Source: an uncultured Amaricoccus sp. (lineage in GTDB: Bacteria > Pseudomonadota > Alphaproteobacteria > Rhodobacterales > Rhodobacteraceae). Taken from it: 6,928 nucleotides of DNA. Below are positions 1-6,928 of the stretch, in pieces (within the stretch, counting starts at the first letter, position 1; each line of letters opens with the position of its first letter). Made by a program: the position numbers and the translations under genes. The stretch covers positions 1-6,928 of the forward strand of contig NZ_CALLYO010000503.1 in NCBI RefSeq assembly GCF_937858865.1. The letters run 5' to 3'. A model generated the notes under the pieces. That model was not told the DNA's origin, did no database searches, and was given only the letters and a program-made list of their open reading frames with translations.

Positions 1-1345
1 CGAGGCGGTCCTTCGCGGCGCGGATGCACTCGCGGAGGTTCACCGTCGTCCGCCGCTCCTCGTCCATGATCCCGATCTTCAGCGTCAGCGGCGCCATGCC
101 GAGCGCCGCTTCCACCCGCGCCAGGGTCTCGACCGCGAAGCCCACCTCGTCCGGCCCGTGCATCTTCGGCTTCACCACGTAGACCGAGCCGAGCGGCGAG
201 TTCGCCCGCCGCCCGTTCCGGCCGACGTCGTGCAGCGCGCAGAGGCCGGTGAGCATGGCGTCCATGATCCCCTCCGGCACCTCGCGGCCCTCGGCGTCGC
301 GGATCGCGGGGCTGGTCATCAGGTGCCCGACGTTGCGGACCAGCATCAGGGCCTGCGCGCGCAGGCCGAAGGGCGTGCCGTCCGGCGCGCGGAACTCCGC
401 CTCCGGGTTCAGCCGGCGCTCGAAGGTCCGGCCGCCCTTGGCGACCTCCTCGGCGAGGTCGCCCTTCATCAGCCCGAGCCAGTTGCGATAGACCAGCACC
501 TTGTCCTCGGCGTCGACGGCGGCGACCGAGTCCTCGCAGTCCATGATCGCGGTGACCGCGGACTCGAGCAGCACGTCGGAGACGTGCGCCGGATCGTCCC
601 GCCCGATCGTGCTGCCGGCGTCGATCACGATCCGGATGCCGAGCCCGTTGTTGCGGAGGAGGATCTCGGTCGGTGCCGCGGCGTCGCCGCGGTAGCCGGC
701 GAACTGCTCCGGCCGCGCCAGCCTGGTCGTTCCTCGCTCGAGCGCCACCGTCAGCGCGCCGCCCTTCACCGAGAAGCCCCGCGCCGCCGTCCAGCCGGTT
801 CCGCGCAGCGGCACTGCGTCGTTCAGGAACGTGCGCACCCAGGCGATGACGGCCGCCCCGCGCTGCGGGTTGTAGCTCCGCCGCCGTTCGCGCCCGCCGT
901 CCTCGGGAATGGCGTTGGTGCCGTAGAGCGCGTCGTAGAGCGAGCCCCAGCGTGCATTCGCCGCGTTGAGCGCGAAGCGCGCGTTCGACAGCGGAACCAC
1001 GAGCTGCGGCCCGGAGACGTCGGCGATCTCGGGATCGACGCCGCTGGTCCCGACGCGGAACTCCGGCCCCTCGTCGACGATATAGCCGATCTCGCGCAGG
1101 AAGCCGCGGTAGGCGTCCCGGTCGGAGGGCGCCCCGTTGGCGCGGTGCCAGTCGTCGATCTGCTCCTGCATCCGGTCGCGCGCCGCCAGCAGCTCGCGGT
1201 TGCGCGGCGCGAGGTCGCGCACGATGGCGGCGAATGCGTCCCAGAAGGCGGCGGCCTCGATCCCGGTGCCGGGCAGCGCCTCCCTCTCGACGAAATCCGC
1301 CAGTATCTCGGCCACCGCCAGTTCCGCGCGCTTCATGTGCCGCAT
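1..1345 (-). CDS. glcB: Malate synthase G, N-terminal ~448 residues (gene runs off the left edge)
   Basis: Malate synthase G condenses glyoxylate with acetyl-CoA to give malate and CoA, the second step of the glyoxylate shunt; it is a cytosolic, Mg2+-dependent monomer of about 720-730 residues. About 448 residues are visible here, so roughly the last 40% lies outside the window. The reading is very close to E. coli GlcB as I recall it: an N-terminal LPGTG and FW segment, then [26 protein letters not shown], the [15 protein letters not shown] block, RNVGHLMT (R337 corresponds to the catalytic arginine of the family), VVKPKMHGP, and MDEERRT (E429 matches the Mg2+-ligand glutamate). The start at 1345 is preceded by GGAGG with a 10-nt gap; an in-frame ATG three codons later (1336) lies too far from it. 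The next gene upstream is valS on the same strand, 221 nt away, so a separate promoter is likely. No isocitrate lyase gene is in view. The family call is firm. Confidence 0.97.
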   Translation of the reverse strand, partial: MRHMKRAELAVAEILADFVEREALPGTGIEAAAFWDAFAAIVRDLAPRNRELLAARDRMQEQIDDWHRANGAPSDRDAYRGFLREIGYIVDEGPEFRVGTSGVDPEIADVSGPQLVVPLSNARFALNAANARWGSLYDALYGTNAIPEDGGRERRRSYNPQRGAAVIAWVRTFLNDAVPLRGTGWTAARGFSVKGGALTVALERGTTRLARPEQFAGYRGDAAAPTEILLRNNGLGIRIVIDAGSTIGRDDPAHVSDVLLESAVTAIMDCEDSVAAVDAEDKVLVYRNWLGLMKGDLAEEVAKGGRTFERRLNPEAEFRAPDGTPFGLRAQALMLVRNVGHLMTSPAIRDAEGREVPEGIMDAMLTGLCALHDVGRNGRRANSPLGSVYVVKPKMHGPDEVGFAVETLARVEAALGMAPLTLKIGIMDEERRTTVNLRECIRAAKDRL

Positions 1346-1374
1346 CTCGCCTCGACCTCCACGATCCTCCCCTG

Positions 1375-1403
1375 CCTAAAGCCCAAGCGGCGCGCGGCGT
1401 CAA
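1375..1403 (-). promoter_or_regulatory. Candidate sigma-70-type promoter for glcB
   Basis: Read on the minus strand, TTGACG (1403-1398) is followed after exactly 17 nt by TTTAGG (1380-1375). The -35 matches five of six consensus bases; the -10 is poor, three of six. Transcription would begin around 1368, giving a leader of about 20-25 nt that holds the GGAGG ribosome site. Assignment rests on spacing and position only. Confidence 0.35.
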
Positions 1404-1404
1404 C

Positions 1405-1430
1405 GCGCGCCGGCCGCCGAACCGGCGCGC
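1405..1430. repeat. 9-bp inverted repeat just upstream of the candidate glcB promoter
   Basis: GCGCGCCGG (1405-1413) and its exact reverse complement CCGGCGCGC (1422-1430) flank an 8-nt loop. As RNA it would form a very stable hairpin. It sits 137 nt past the valS stop and abuts the candidate glcB -35 box. It lacks a U-tract on either strand, so it is not a typical intrinsic terminator. It could stall or protect the valS transcript end, or be a protein-binding site controlling glcB. Part of the remaining gap (1500-1520) is locally AT-richer but shows no clear motif. Confidence 0.45.
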
Positions 1431-1566
1431 CCGCGGCGGAGGTATTTCGGCCTTTTGCTGAAGGTGGAACGCCAGTTCGGCGACCGCAGGCGCCGTTCAG
1501 GCAAAGTTATCAAGGATTAACCCGGGCACCCTCAGATCGGTTGATGGGCATTTCGCGCCGCCCCGA

Positions 1567-4308
1567 TCACGCACCCCGCTCCAGATCGGCCAGCCGCGCC
1601 GCGGCGGCCTTCAGCACCTCGATCTCCGCCTCGGCCGCCTCGAGCCGCGCCCGCTGCTCGTCCACGACGTCCTCCGGCGCACGGGCGAGGAAGGCCGCGT
1701 TCGCGAGCTTGCCCCGCAGCCCGGCCGCCTCCTTGCCGAGCTTGTCGAGCGCCCTGGCCAGCCGCTCCCGCTCCGCCGCGACGTCGATGACCCCGGCCAG
1801 CGGCAGGCAGAAGGTCCCCCCCTCGCGCGCGAGGGTGATCGCCCCCCGCGGCGGCGCCTCCGCCCGCTCGAACCGCTCGATCCGCGCGAGCCGCTCGACC
1901 AGCGGCCGGTTCCGCTCCAGCGCCTCCGCCTGCGCCGGCGCGAGCTCGAGCTCCACCAGCGGCACCCGCGCCCCGGCCGGGACGTGCAGCTGCGCCCTGA
2001 CCGAGCGGATGTCCTCGATGAGCCCGATGATCCAGTTCATCTCCGCATCCGCCGCCGGGTCGACCAGCTCCGCCCCGTACCCCGGCCAGTCGGCGTGGCA
2101 GAGCAGCTTCCCCCGCTCGGCGATCTCCCCCCAGAGCGCCTCGGTGATGAAGGGCATGACCGGGTGCATCAGGATCAGGCACTGGTCGAGCACCCAGGCC
2201 ATGGTCGCCCGCGTCTCCGCCGCCCCCGCGCCGGCGAAGAGCGGCTTGGCGAGCTCCACGTACCAGTCGCAGACCTTGCCCCAGACGTGGGCATAGAGCG
2301 CGTTCGCCGCGTCGTTGAACCGGTAGGCCGCGAGCGCCGCGTCGAGCGTCTCGCGCAGGCGCCCGGTCTCGCCCACGATCCACCTGTTGGCGGTGAGGGT
2401 GACGGCCTCCGGGTCGAAGCCCGGATCCGGCTGGCAGTCGTTCATCTCCGCGAAGCGCGCCGCGTTCCAGAGCTTGGTCCCGAAGTTGCGGTACCCCGCG
2501 ATCCGCTCCTCCGAGAGCTTCAGGTCGCGCCCCATCGCCGCCATCGCCGTCAGCGTGAAGCGCACCGCGTCCGCCCCGTACCGGTCGATGAGCTCGATCG
2601 GGTCGAGGATGTTCCCGAGGCTCTTCGACATCTTCTTGCCCTTCTCGTCGCGGACGAGGGCATGGATGTAGACCTCGCGGAAGGGCACCTCGCCCGTCAG
2701 CGCGAGCTGCATCATCATCATCCGCGCAACCCAGAAGAAGATGATGTCGAACCCGGTCACCAGCGTCGAGGTCGGATAGTACCGCTCGAGCTCCGGCGTC
2801 TCCTCCGGCCACCCCAGCGTCCCGAGCGGCCAGATCCCCGAGGAGAACCAGGTGTCGAGCACGTCCGGGTCGCGCGTCAGCGCCTTCCCGCCCGCCTGCG
2901 CCCGCGCCTCCGCCTCGGTCATCGCGCAATAGGGCGCGCCGTCCTCGTCGTACCAGACCGGGATCTGATGCCCCCACCAGAGCTGGCGCGAGATGCACCA
3001 GGGCTCGATGTTCTCCAGCCAGTGGAAATAGGTCTTCTCGTCCCGCTCCGGCAGGATCCGCGTGCGCCCGTCCCGCACCGCCGCGAGCGCCGGCCTGGCC
3101 AGCGTGGCTGCGTCCACGTACCACTGGTCGGTCAGGAACGGCTCGATCGCCACCTTGGACCGGTCGCCGTGCGGGACGACGTGGGTCTCGGCGTCGGTCC
3201 CGTCGAGCCAGCCCTCCTCCTCGGCCAGCGTCAGGATCGCGTCGCGCGCCTCGTAGCGGTCGAGCCCGTCGAGCCCGGCCAGCGCCTCCGACGCATCGGC
3301 CCCCTCCCAGAAGTCGGCATTGCCCTCGAGCGCGATCCGCGCCCGCGTGTCCATCACGTTGATCGCGCGCAGCCCCTGCCGCTGCCCGACCTCCCAGTCG
3401 TTGAAGTCGTGCGCCGGCGTGATCTTGACCGCCCCGGTGCCCTTCTCCGGATCGGCATGGGCGTCGGCGACGATCGGGATCGAGCGGCCGACCAGCGGCA
3501 GCCGGACCGTCCTGCCGACGAGATGCCGGTAGCGCTCGTCCTCGGGATGCACCGCGACGCCGGTATCGCCCAGCATCGTCTCCGGCCGCGTCGTCGCGAC
3601 GACGAGATAGTCCCGCTCCTCCCACCCGGTCGCGCGGCCCTCCGCGTCGAAGGCGACCGGATGGCGATAGGTCTCGCCCCCCTCCAGCCGGTAGCGCAGC
3701 CGCCAGAGATGGCCCTTCTCCTCGACCTGCTCGACCTCGAGATCGGAGATCGCCGTCTCGAAATGCGGGTCCCAGTTCACCAGCCGCTTGCCGCGGTAGA
3801 TGAGCCCGCGCCGGTAGAAGTCGACGAAGACCCGGAGCACCGCGTCATGGAAGCCCTCGTCCATGGTGAAGCGGTTGCGCGAGAGGTCGAAGCTGTCCCC
3901 GAGCCGGCGCGACTGCTCGAGGATCGTCCCGCCCGACTTCTCCTTCCACTCCCAGACCTTCGCCACGAAGGCCTCGCGCCCCATCTCCCGGCGCGAGAGG
4001 TTGCCCTCCCGCGCCAGCTCGCGCTCGACCACCATCTGCGTCGCGATGCCGGCATGGTCGAGCCCGGGCTGCCAGAGCACGTCATCCCCCCGCATCCGGT
4101 GCCAGCGGGCGAGGATGTCCATCAGCGTGTGGTTGAAGGCGTGCCCCATGTGCAGGCTGCCGGTGACGTTCGGCGGCGGCAGCAGGATCGAGAAGGCCTC
4201 CGCGCCCGGCCTCGCGTTGGCGCCGGCGCGGAAGGCGCCGGCCGCCTCCCAGGCGGCGCTGACCGCGGGCTCGGCGGTCTTGGCGTCGAAGGTCTTTTCC
4301 ATCGGCAT
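1567..4308 (-). CDS. valS: Valyl-tRNA synthetase (ValRS), class Ia
   Basis: Charges tRNA-Val with valine in the cytosol, and hydrolyses mischarged Thr-tRNA through its inserted CP1 editing domain. The 913-residue product has the whole ValRS layout. The HIGH-type motif is HMGH (53-56) within [13 protein letters not shown]; the editing domain carries [10 protein letters not shown] (from 239) and [10 protein letters not shown] (299-308, including the conserved editing aspartate). [14 protein letters not shown] and [10 protein letters not shown] follow, then KMSKS (559-563), a helical anticodon-binding domain, and a C-terminal charged coiled coil (about 845-913) rich in Leu, Glu and Arg that contacts tRNA in this family. 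I chose the start giving MPMEKTF because it aligns with the E. coli start MEKTY. In-frame ATGs at 4302, 4317 and 4344 are alternatives, and none has a strong ribosome site. Residue 142 is Leu where relatives usually have Trp (S-x-DW). Divergent from the downstream molybdenum-enzyme gene. Confidence 0.97.
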   Translation of the reverse strand: MPMEKTFDAKTAEPAVSAAWEAAGAFRAGANARPGAEAFSILLPPPNVTGSLHMGHAFNHTLMDILARWHRMRGDDVLWQPGLDHAGIATQMVVERELAREGNLSRREMGREAFVAKVWEWKEKSGGTILEQSRRLGDSFDLSRNRFTMDEGFHDAVLRVFVDFYRRGLIYRGKRLVNWDPHFETAISDLEVEQVEEKGHLWRLRYRLEGGETYRHPVAFDAEGRATGWEERDYLVVATTRPETMLGDTGVAVHPEDERYRHLVGRTVRLPLVGRSIPIVADAHADPEKGTGAVKITPAHDFNDWEVGQRQGLRAINVMDTRARIALEGNADFWEGADASEALAGLDGLDRYEARDAILTLAEEEGWLDGTDAETHVVPHGDRSKVAIEPFLTDQWYVDAATLARPALAAVRDGRTRILPERDEKTYFHWLENIEPWCISRQLWWGHQIPVWYDEDGAPYCAMTEAEARAQAGGKALTRDPDVLDTWFSSGIWPLGTLGWPEETPELERYYPTSTLVTGFDIIFFWVARMMMMQLALTGEVPFREVYIHALVRDEKGKKMSKSLGNILDPIELIDRYGADAVRFTLTAMAAMGRDLKLSEERIAGYRNFGTKLWNAARFAEMNDCQPDPGFDPEAVTLTANRWIVGETGRLRETLDAALAAYRFNDAANALYAHVWGKVCDWYVELAKPLFAGAGAAETRATMAWVLDQCLILMHPVMPFITEALWGEIAERGKLLCHADWPGYGAELVDPAADAEMNWIIGLIEDIRSVRAQLHVPAGARVPLVELELAPAQAEALERNRPLVERLARIERFERAEAPPRGAITLAREGGTFCLPLAGVIDVAAERERLARALDKLGKEAAGLRGKLANAAFLARAPEDVVDEQRARLEAAEAEIEVLKAAAARLADLERGA

Positions 4309-4362
4309 CTCGGGCATCCGGGGTCGTGGCGGGCGCCCGCTCATACCGCCCCGGCGCCGGAA

Positions 4363-4399
4363 GGGAAAGGGCAGGGAAAGGGCAGGGAAAGGGGCCGGG
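4363..4399 (+). repeat. 11-bp purine-rich tandem repeat / G-quadruplex motif in the valS leader
   Basis: The unit GGGAAAGGGCA occurs at 4363-4373 and 4374-4384, with a third, degenerate copy from 4385. Together with the following GGGG and GGG, this gives seven runs of at least three G separated by loops of AAA, CA, AAA, CA, AAA and CC. It therefore satisfies the usual G3N1-7 quadruplex rule more than once on the plus strand. On the valS mRNA sense it would read as a C/U-rich tract 19-55 nt before the upstream-most ATG (4344), or 55-91 nt before the chosen start. Confidence 0.75.
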
Positions 4400-4447
4400 C
4401 CTATGGACGCAAGGGCCAAAACCGCTAGTCTCCGCCGGGTCAAGCGG

Positions 4448-4454
4448 GGAGGAG
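4448..4454 (+). promoter_or_regulatory. Ribosome binding site fixing a GTG start
   Basis: GGAGGAG lies 4 nt before the GTG at 4459, a near-perfect anti-16S match. It supports GTG rather than a later ATG as the start, because the protein's conserved N-terminal region ([17 protein letters not shown]) begins within eight codons. Confidence 0.75.
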
Positions 4455-4458
4455 CCAG

Positions 4459-6768
4459 GTGAACGAGCTCGCGGCGAAGAGGTTCGGAACCAGCCAGAGC
4501 GTGCTGCGCAAGGAGGACGTCCGCTTCCTGACCGGCGCCGGCCGCTACATCGACGACACCGTCCCGGAGGGTGCGCTCTTCGCCGTCTTCCTGCGCAGCC
4601 CGATGGCGCACGCCCGGGTGCGCGCGCTCGACGTGAGCGAGGCGGCGACGGCGCCCGGCGTGGTCGCGGTCTTCACCGCCCGCGATTTCGCCGGCAAGCT
4701 CGACAATACCATCGACTCCGCGGTGGTGAGGAACCGCGACGGCTCGCGCGGCGCCAAGCCGCGCCGGCCGGTGCTGGCGGAGGAGGTGGTGCGCTTCGCC
4801 GGCGAGGCGCTGGCGATCGTCGTGGCCGAGACGCGGGAGGCCGGGCTCGACGCGGCGGAGATGATCGTCTTCGACCTCGACGAGCTGCCGGTGCACGTCG
4901 CGACCGCCGTCGGCGGGACGGCCATCCACCCCGAGGCGCCGGAGAACCTCGCCTTCGACTGGGCGCACGGCGACGAGGCGGCGACGGCCCGCGCCTTCGC
5001 CGAGGCGGCGCATACGACGCGGCTCGAGCTCGTCGACAACCGCGCGAAGGCGCTGCCGATGGAGCCGCGCGGCTGCTTCGCCGAGTGGGACGGCGCGCGG
5101 CTGCACGTCGCCTTCTCCGGCCAGGGCGTCTGGGGCCTGCGCGACGAGCTCGCGCGCGCCATGGGTCTCGACAAGGGCGCGGTCAGGGTGACCACGCCCG
5201 ACGTGGGCGGCGGCTTCGGCATGAAGGCCTCGGCCTATCCGGAATATCTCGCCGTCGCCTTCGCGGCGCGCGAGACCGGGCGGCCGGTGCGCTGGATCTC
5301 GACGCGCAGCGAGGCGATGCTCAGCGACTGCGACGGGCGCGACCATGTGACGGTGGCCGAGGCCGCCTTCGACGCCGACCTCAGGCTCAAGGCGCTGCGC
5401 ATCGACTGCGTGGCCGACCTCGGCGCCTGCAACGGGCCCTACGTCCAGTTCATCCAGTCGGAGCTGGCGCTGAAGGTGATGCCCGGCGTCTACGACGTGC
5501 AGACCACCTTCTTCCGGGTGCGCGGCGTCTTCACCAACACCCCGCCGATGGACGCCTACCGGGGCGCCGGGCGGCCGGAGGCGATCTACGTGCTCGAGCG
5601 CCTGATGGACTGGTCGGCGCGCCAGCTCGGGGTCGATCCGGTCGAGCTGCGGCGGCGGAGCTTCATCCCGCCCGACGCCTTCCCCTACCGTTCGGCGGCG
5701 GGCGAGCTCTACGACACCGGCGACTTCGGGCGGGTGCTCGACCGGGCGCTCGTGGAGGCCGACGTGGCCGGCTTCGCCGCCCGCAAGGCGGAGAGCGCGC
5801 AGGCGGGCCGGCTCCGGGGGCTCGGGCTCTGCTATTACATCGAGTCGATCCTCGGCGCGCAGAACGAGACGACGACCATCGCCTTCGCCGAGGACGGCAT
5901 GGTCGAGCTCCACGTCGGCACCCAGTCGAACGGGCAGGGGCACGAGACCGCCTTCGCGCAGATCCTCGCCGAGCGGAGCGGCATCCCCTTCGACCGGGTG
6001 CGCTTCGTCCAGGGCGACAGCGACCGTATCGCGACCGGCGGCGGCACCGGCGGCTCGCGCTCGGCTACGATGCAGGGCAGCTCGATCCGCCACGCCGTCG
6101 ACGAGGTCGTCGCCCGCTTCCGCCCGCTCGCCGAGGAGGAGCTCGAGGTCGCGGGCAGCGATCTCGTCTTCGAGGACGGCGCCTACCGCATCGCCGGCAC
6201 CGACCGCAGCGTCGATCTCATGCGGCTCGCCGCGGTGGCGCGGCGGACCGGCAAGGCCGACCTGCTCACCACGACGCGCGAGTTCACCGTCCCCGGCCGC
6301 TCCTACCCGAACGGCGCGCATTTCGCCGAGGTCGAGGTCGACCCCGAGACCGGGCAGCTCAAGGTGGTGAAATACACCGTCGTCGACGACTTCGGCTACC
6401 TGATCAACCCGATGCTGGCCGAGGGCCAGGTGCACGGCGGCGTGGCGCAGGGGATCGGCCAGGCGGTGACCGAGGAGGTGGCCTATTCGCCCGAGGGGCA
6501 GCTGCTCAGCGGCTCGTTCATGGACCATGCCATGCCGCGCGCCGACGACGTGCCCTTCATGGCCTTCCATACCGAGCTCGTCCCCTCGACCGCCAACCCG
6601 ATCGGGATGAAGGGCTGCGGCGAGGCGGGGACGGTCGGGGCGCTCGCCGCGGTGACCAACGCCGCCCTCGACGCGCTCTGGGAGGCGGGCGTCCGCCACG
6701 TCGCCATGCCGCTGACGCCCTCGCGGGTCTGGGGCTGGCTGCAGGCGGCCGCGCCCGAGGGCCGTTAA
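4459..6768 (+). CDS. Xanthine dehydrogenase family molybdopterin-binding (large) subunit, CoxL-like form II
   Basis: Catalytic large subunit of a molybdenum hydroxylase, expected to bind molybdopterin cytosine dinucleotide and hydroxylate an unidentified substrate, passing electrons to separate [2Fe-2S] and FAD subunits. The 769 residues match the usual length for separate large subunits. Layout: N-terminal hammerhead domain (about 18-130, from [15 protein letters not shown]), then two cofactor-binding domains. Visible motifs are Q222-x5-R228, the cofactor loop GGGFGM (250-255), AYRGAGR (366-372), which is the form II signature rather than the CO-oxidising AYRCSFR, GQGHET (492-497), a glycine-rich GGGTGGS (527-533), and GCGEAG with the catalytic base E722. 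The start is GTG behind a strong ribosome site. No FAD or [2Fe-2S] partner gene adjoins it in view: valS diverges upstream, and downstream an apparently convergent frame begins within about 90 nt. No signal peptide is evident, so it is probably cytosolic. True CO dehydrogenase activity is unlikely; the substrate is unknown. Confidence 0.93.
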   Translation: MNELAAKRFGTSQSVLRKEDVRFLTGAGRYIDDTVPEGALFAVFLRSPMAHARVRALDVSEAATAPGVVAVFTARDFAGKLDNTIDSAVVRNRDGSRGAKPRRPVLAEEVVRFAGEALAIVVAETREAGLDAAEMIVFDLDELPVHVATAVGGTAIHPEAPENLAFDWAHGDEAATARAFAEAAHTTRLELVDNRAKALPMEPRGCFAEWDGARLHVAFSGQGVWGLRDELARAMGLDKGAVRVTTPDVGGGFGMKASAYPEYLAVAFAARETGRPVRWISTRSEAMLSDCDGRDHVTVAEAAFDADLRLKALRIDCVADLGACNGPYVQFIQSELALKVMPGVYDVQTTFFRVRGVFTNTPPMDAYRGAGRPEAIYVLERLMDWSARQLGVDPVELRRRSFIPPDAFPYRSAAGELYDTGDFGRVLDRALVEADVAGFAARKAESAQAGRLRGLGLCYYIESILGAQNETTTIAFAEDGMVELHVGTQSNGQGHETAFAQILAERSGIPFDRVRFVQGDSDRIATGGGTGGSRSATMQGSSIRHAVDEVVARFRPLAEEELEVAGSDLVFEDGAYRIAGTDRSVDLMRLAAVARRTGKADLLTTTREFTVPGRSYPNGAHFAEVEVDPETGQLKVVKYTVVDDFGYLINPMLAEGQVHGGVAQGIGQAVTEEVAYSPEGQLLSGSFMDHAMPRADDVPFMAFHTELVPSTANPIGMKGCGEAGTVGALAAVTNAALDALWEAGVRHVAMPLTPSRVWGWLQAAAPEGR

Positions 6769-6830
6769 CGAAGCTTTCGATCTGGTTAACGCCGCAGGGG
6801 GAAATCTAGCAAAAACAGTAGGATGACAAA

Positions 6831-6848
6831 GTGGGCACGCGTGCCCAC
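6831..6848. terminator. Perfect 18-bp palindrome, possible terminator between convergent genes
   Basis: GTGGGCACGCGTGCCCAC is an exact palindrome. As RNA it can form a 7-bp stem closing a CGCG tetraloop. Read on the minus strand it is followed by TTTGTC, a short weak T-tract, and lies just after the minus-strand stop at 6859, which fits a terminator for that gene. On the plus strand it is followed by CCCGTGCC, so it would be poor for the molybdenum-enzyme transcript. A further CGTGCC half-site at 6851-6856 repeats the right arm at an 11-nt offset, so a dimeric regulator's operator is an alternative. Confidence 0.45.
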
Positions 6849-6858
6849 CCCGTGCCTT

Positions 6859-6928
6859 TCAGCGCCGAATCCAGAGGTTCCGCCAGCCGGCGCGCGACGG
6901 CTCGGACCTGGCGAGGCCCGAGCCCTCC
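6859..6928 (-). CDS. C-terminal end of an unidentified protein (runs off the right edge)
   Basis: A minus-strand frame enters from the right edge and ends at TGA (6861-6859), giving 22 residues ending in SRAGWRNLWIRR. In this frame 21 of 22 sense codons end in G or C, as in the real genes of the window, whereas the competing plus-strand frame from ATG at 6823 has many A/T third positions. That and the hairpin just past the stop favour a genuine gene convergent with the molybdenum-enzyme gene. The fragment is too short to name a family or function. Confidence 0.45.
   Translation of the reverse strand, partial: EGSGLARSEPSRAGWRNLWIRR

Larger units (their letters stand above)
4309..4458. promoter_or_regulatory. 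Divergent intergenic region between valS and the molybdenum-enzyme gene
   Basis: This 150-nt stretch must hold promoters for both flanking genes, which point away from each other. For the plus-strand gene a weak match is TGGACG (4404-4409), 16 nt, TAGTCT (4426-4431), four and three of six consensus bases. For valS, a TTGACC (4443-4438, minus strand) is present but its spaced -10 is poor, so no confident valS promoter is called. The valS-proximal part is filled by an 11-bp repeat. No T-box-like or attenuator structure was recognised. Confidence 0.3.

Noticed and set aside
1507..1520. TTAT-TTAA elements resembling a CtrA binding site in the glcB upstream gap
   Set aside because: Spacing is 6 rather than 7 nt on the plus strand and the minus-strand reading has two mismatches in the second half; too weak to call.
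158..2296. 712-aa plus-strand open frame across glcB, the gap and the valS end
   Set aside because: Low-complexity Arg/Ala/Ser product spanning two genes on the other strand and their intergenic region; it is a composition shadow.
1984..4428. 814-aa open frame on the plus strand, antisense to valS
   Set aside because: Its product is dominated by Arg, Pro, Asp and Leu with no recognisable domain, and it overlaps valS throughout. Long antisense open frames are expected where third codon positions are almost all G/C.
4309..6699. Minus-strand extension of the valS frame giving a 1710-residue fusion
   Set aside because: The extra N-terminal ~800 residues are antisense to the molybdenum-enzyme gene and lack any domain. 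The true ValRS begins at MPMEKTF.
6764..6791. Two GTTAACG copies 21 nt apart at the end of the molybdenum-enzyme gene
   Set aside because: One contains the stop codon, and a 7-nt match repeated twice is not significant without more copies.
4326..6809. 827-aa plus-strand frame overlapping the molybdenum-enzyme gene
   Set aside because: Arg/Gly/Ala-rich product in a different frame from the conserved protein, with no motif.
6823..6928. Plus-strand frame from ATG at 6823 open to the window edge
   Set aside because: No spaced ribosome site, many A/T third positions and Pro/Arg-rich product; the minus-strand frame in the same stretch has better coding statistics.

Overview
This is a GC-rich chromosomal window that reads as ordinary core metabolism of an alphaproteobacterium. 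Rhodobacterales or a related high-GC order seems most likely, judged from the style of the ValRS and molybdenum-hydroxylase proteins and the near-saturated G/C third codon positions; this is an inference and was not checked by search. I see no mobile element, CRISPR array, tRNA or rRNA gene, and no defence-type gene cluster.

Layout, left to right. Positions 1-1345 (minus strand) hold the N-terminal ~448 residues of malate synthase G (glcB); the gene runs off the left edge. A 221-nt gap (1346-1566) carries a strong GC-rich inverted repeat and a candidate glcB promoter. Positions 1567-4308 (minus strand) hold a complete valyl-tRNA synthetase (valS, 913 aa). A 150-nt divergent intergenic region (4309-4458) contains an 11-bp purine-rich tandem repeat that is also a multi-run G-quadruplex motif. 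Positions 4459-6768 (plus strand) hold a complete 769-aa molybdopterin-binding large subunit of the xanthine dehydrogenase / CoxL-like (form II) family. Positions 6769-6858 are a short intergenic stretch with a perfect 18-bp palindrome. From 6859 to the right edge, a minus-strand reading frame that looks like the C-terminus of an unidentified protein is visible.

The three main genes share no obvious pathway. Malate synthase condenses glyoxylate with acetyl-CoA, ValRS charges tRNA-Val, and the third is a molybdenum hydroxylase subunit whose substrate cannot be read from sequence. glcB and valS point the same way but are separated enough to have their own promoters, and valS and the molybdenum-enzyme gene are divergent. 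The points most worth a second look are the apparent absence of FAD and [2Fe-2S] partner genes beside the molybdenum-enzyme subunit, the G-quadruplex/tandem repeat in the valS leader, and the palindromes in the intergenic regions. I did not find a convincing previously undescribed system. Several very long open frames antisense to the real genes are GC-composition shadows.
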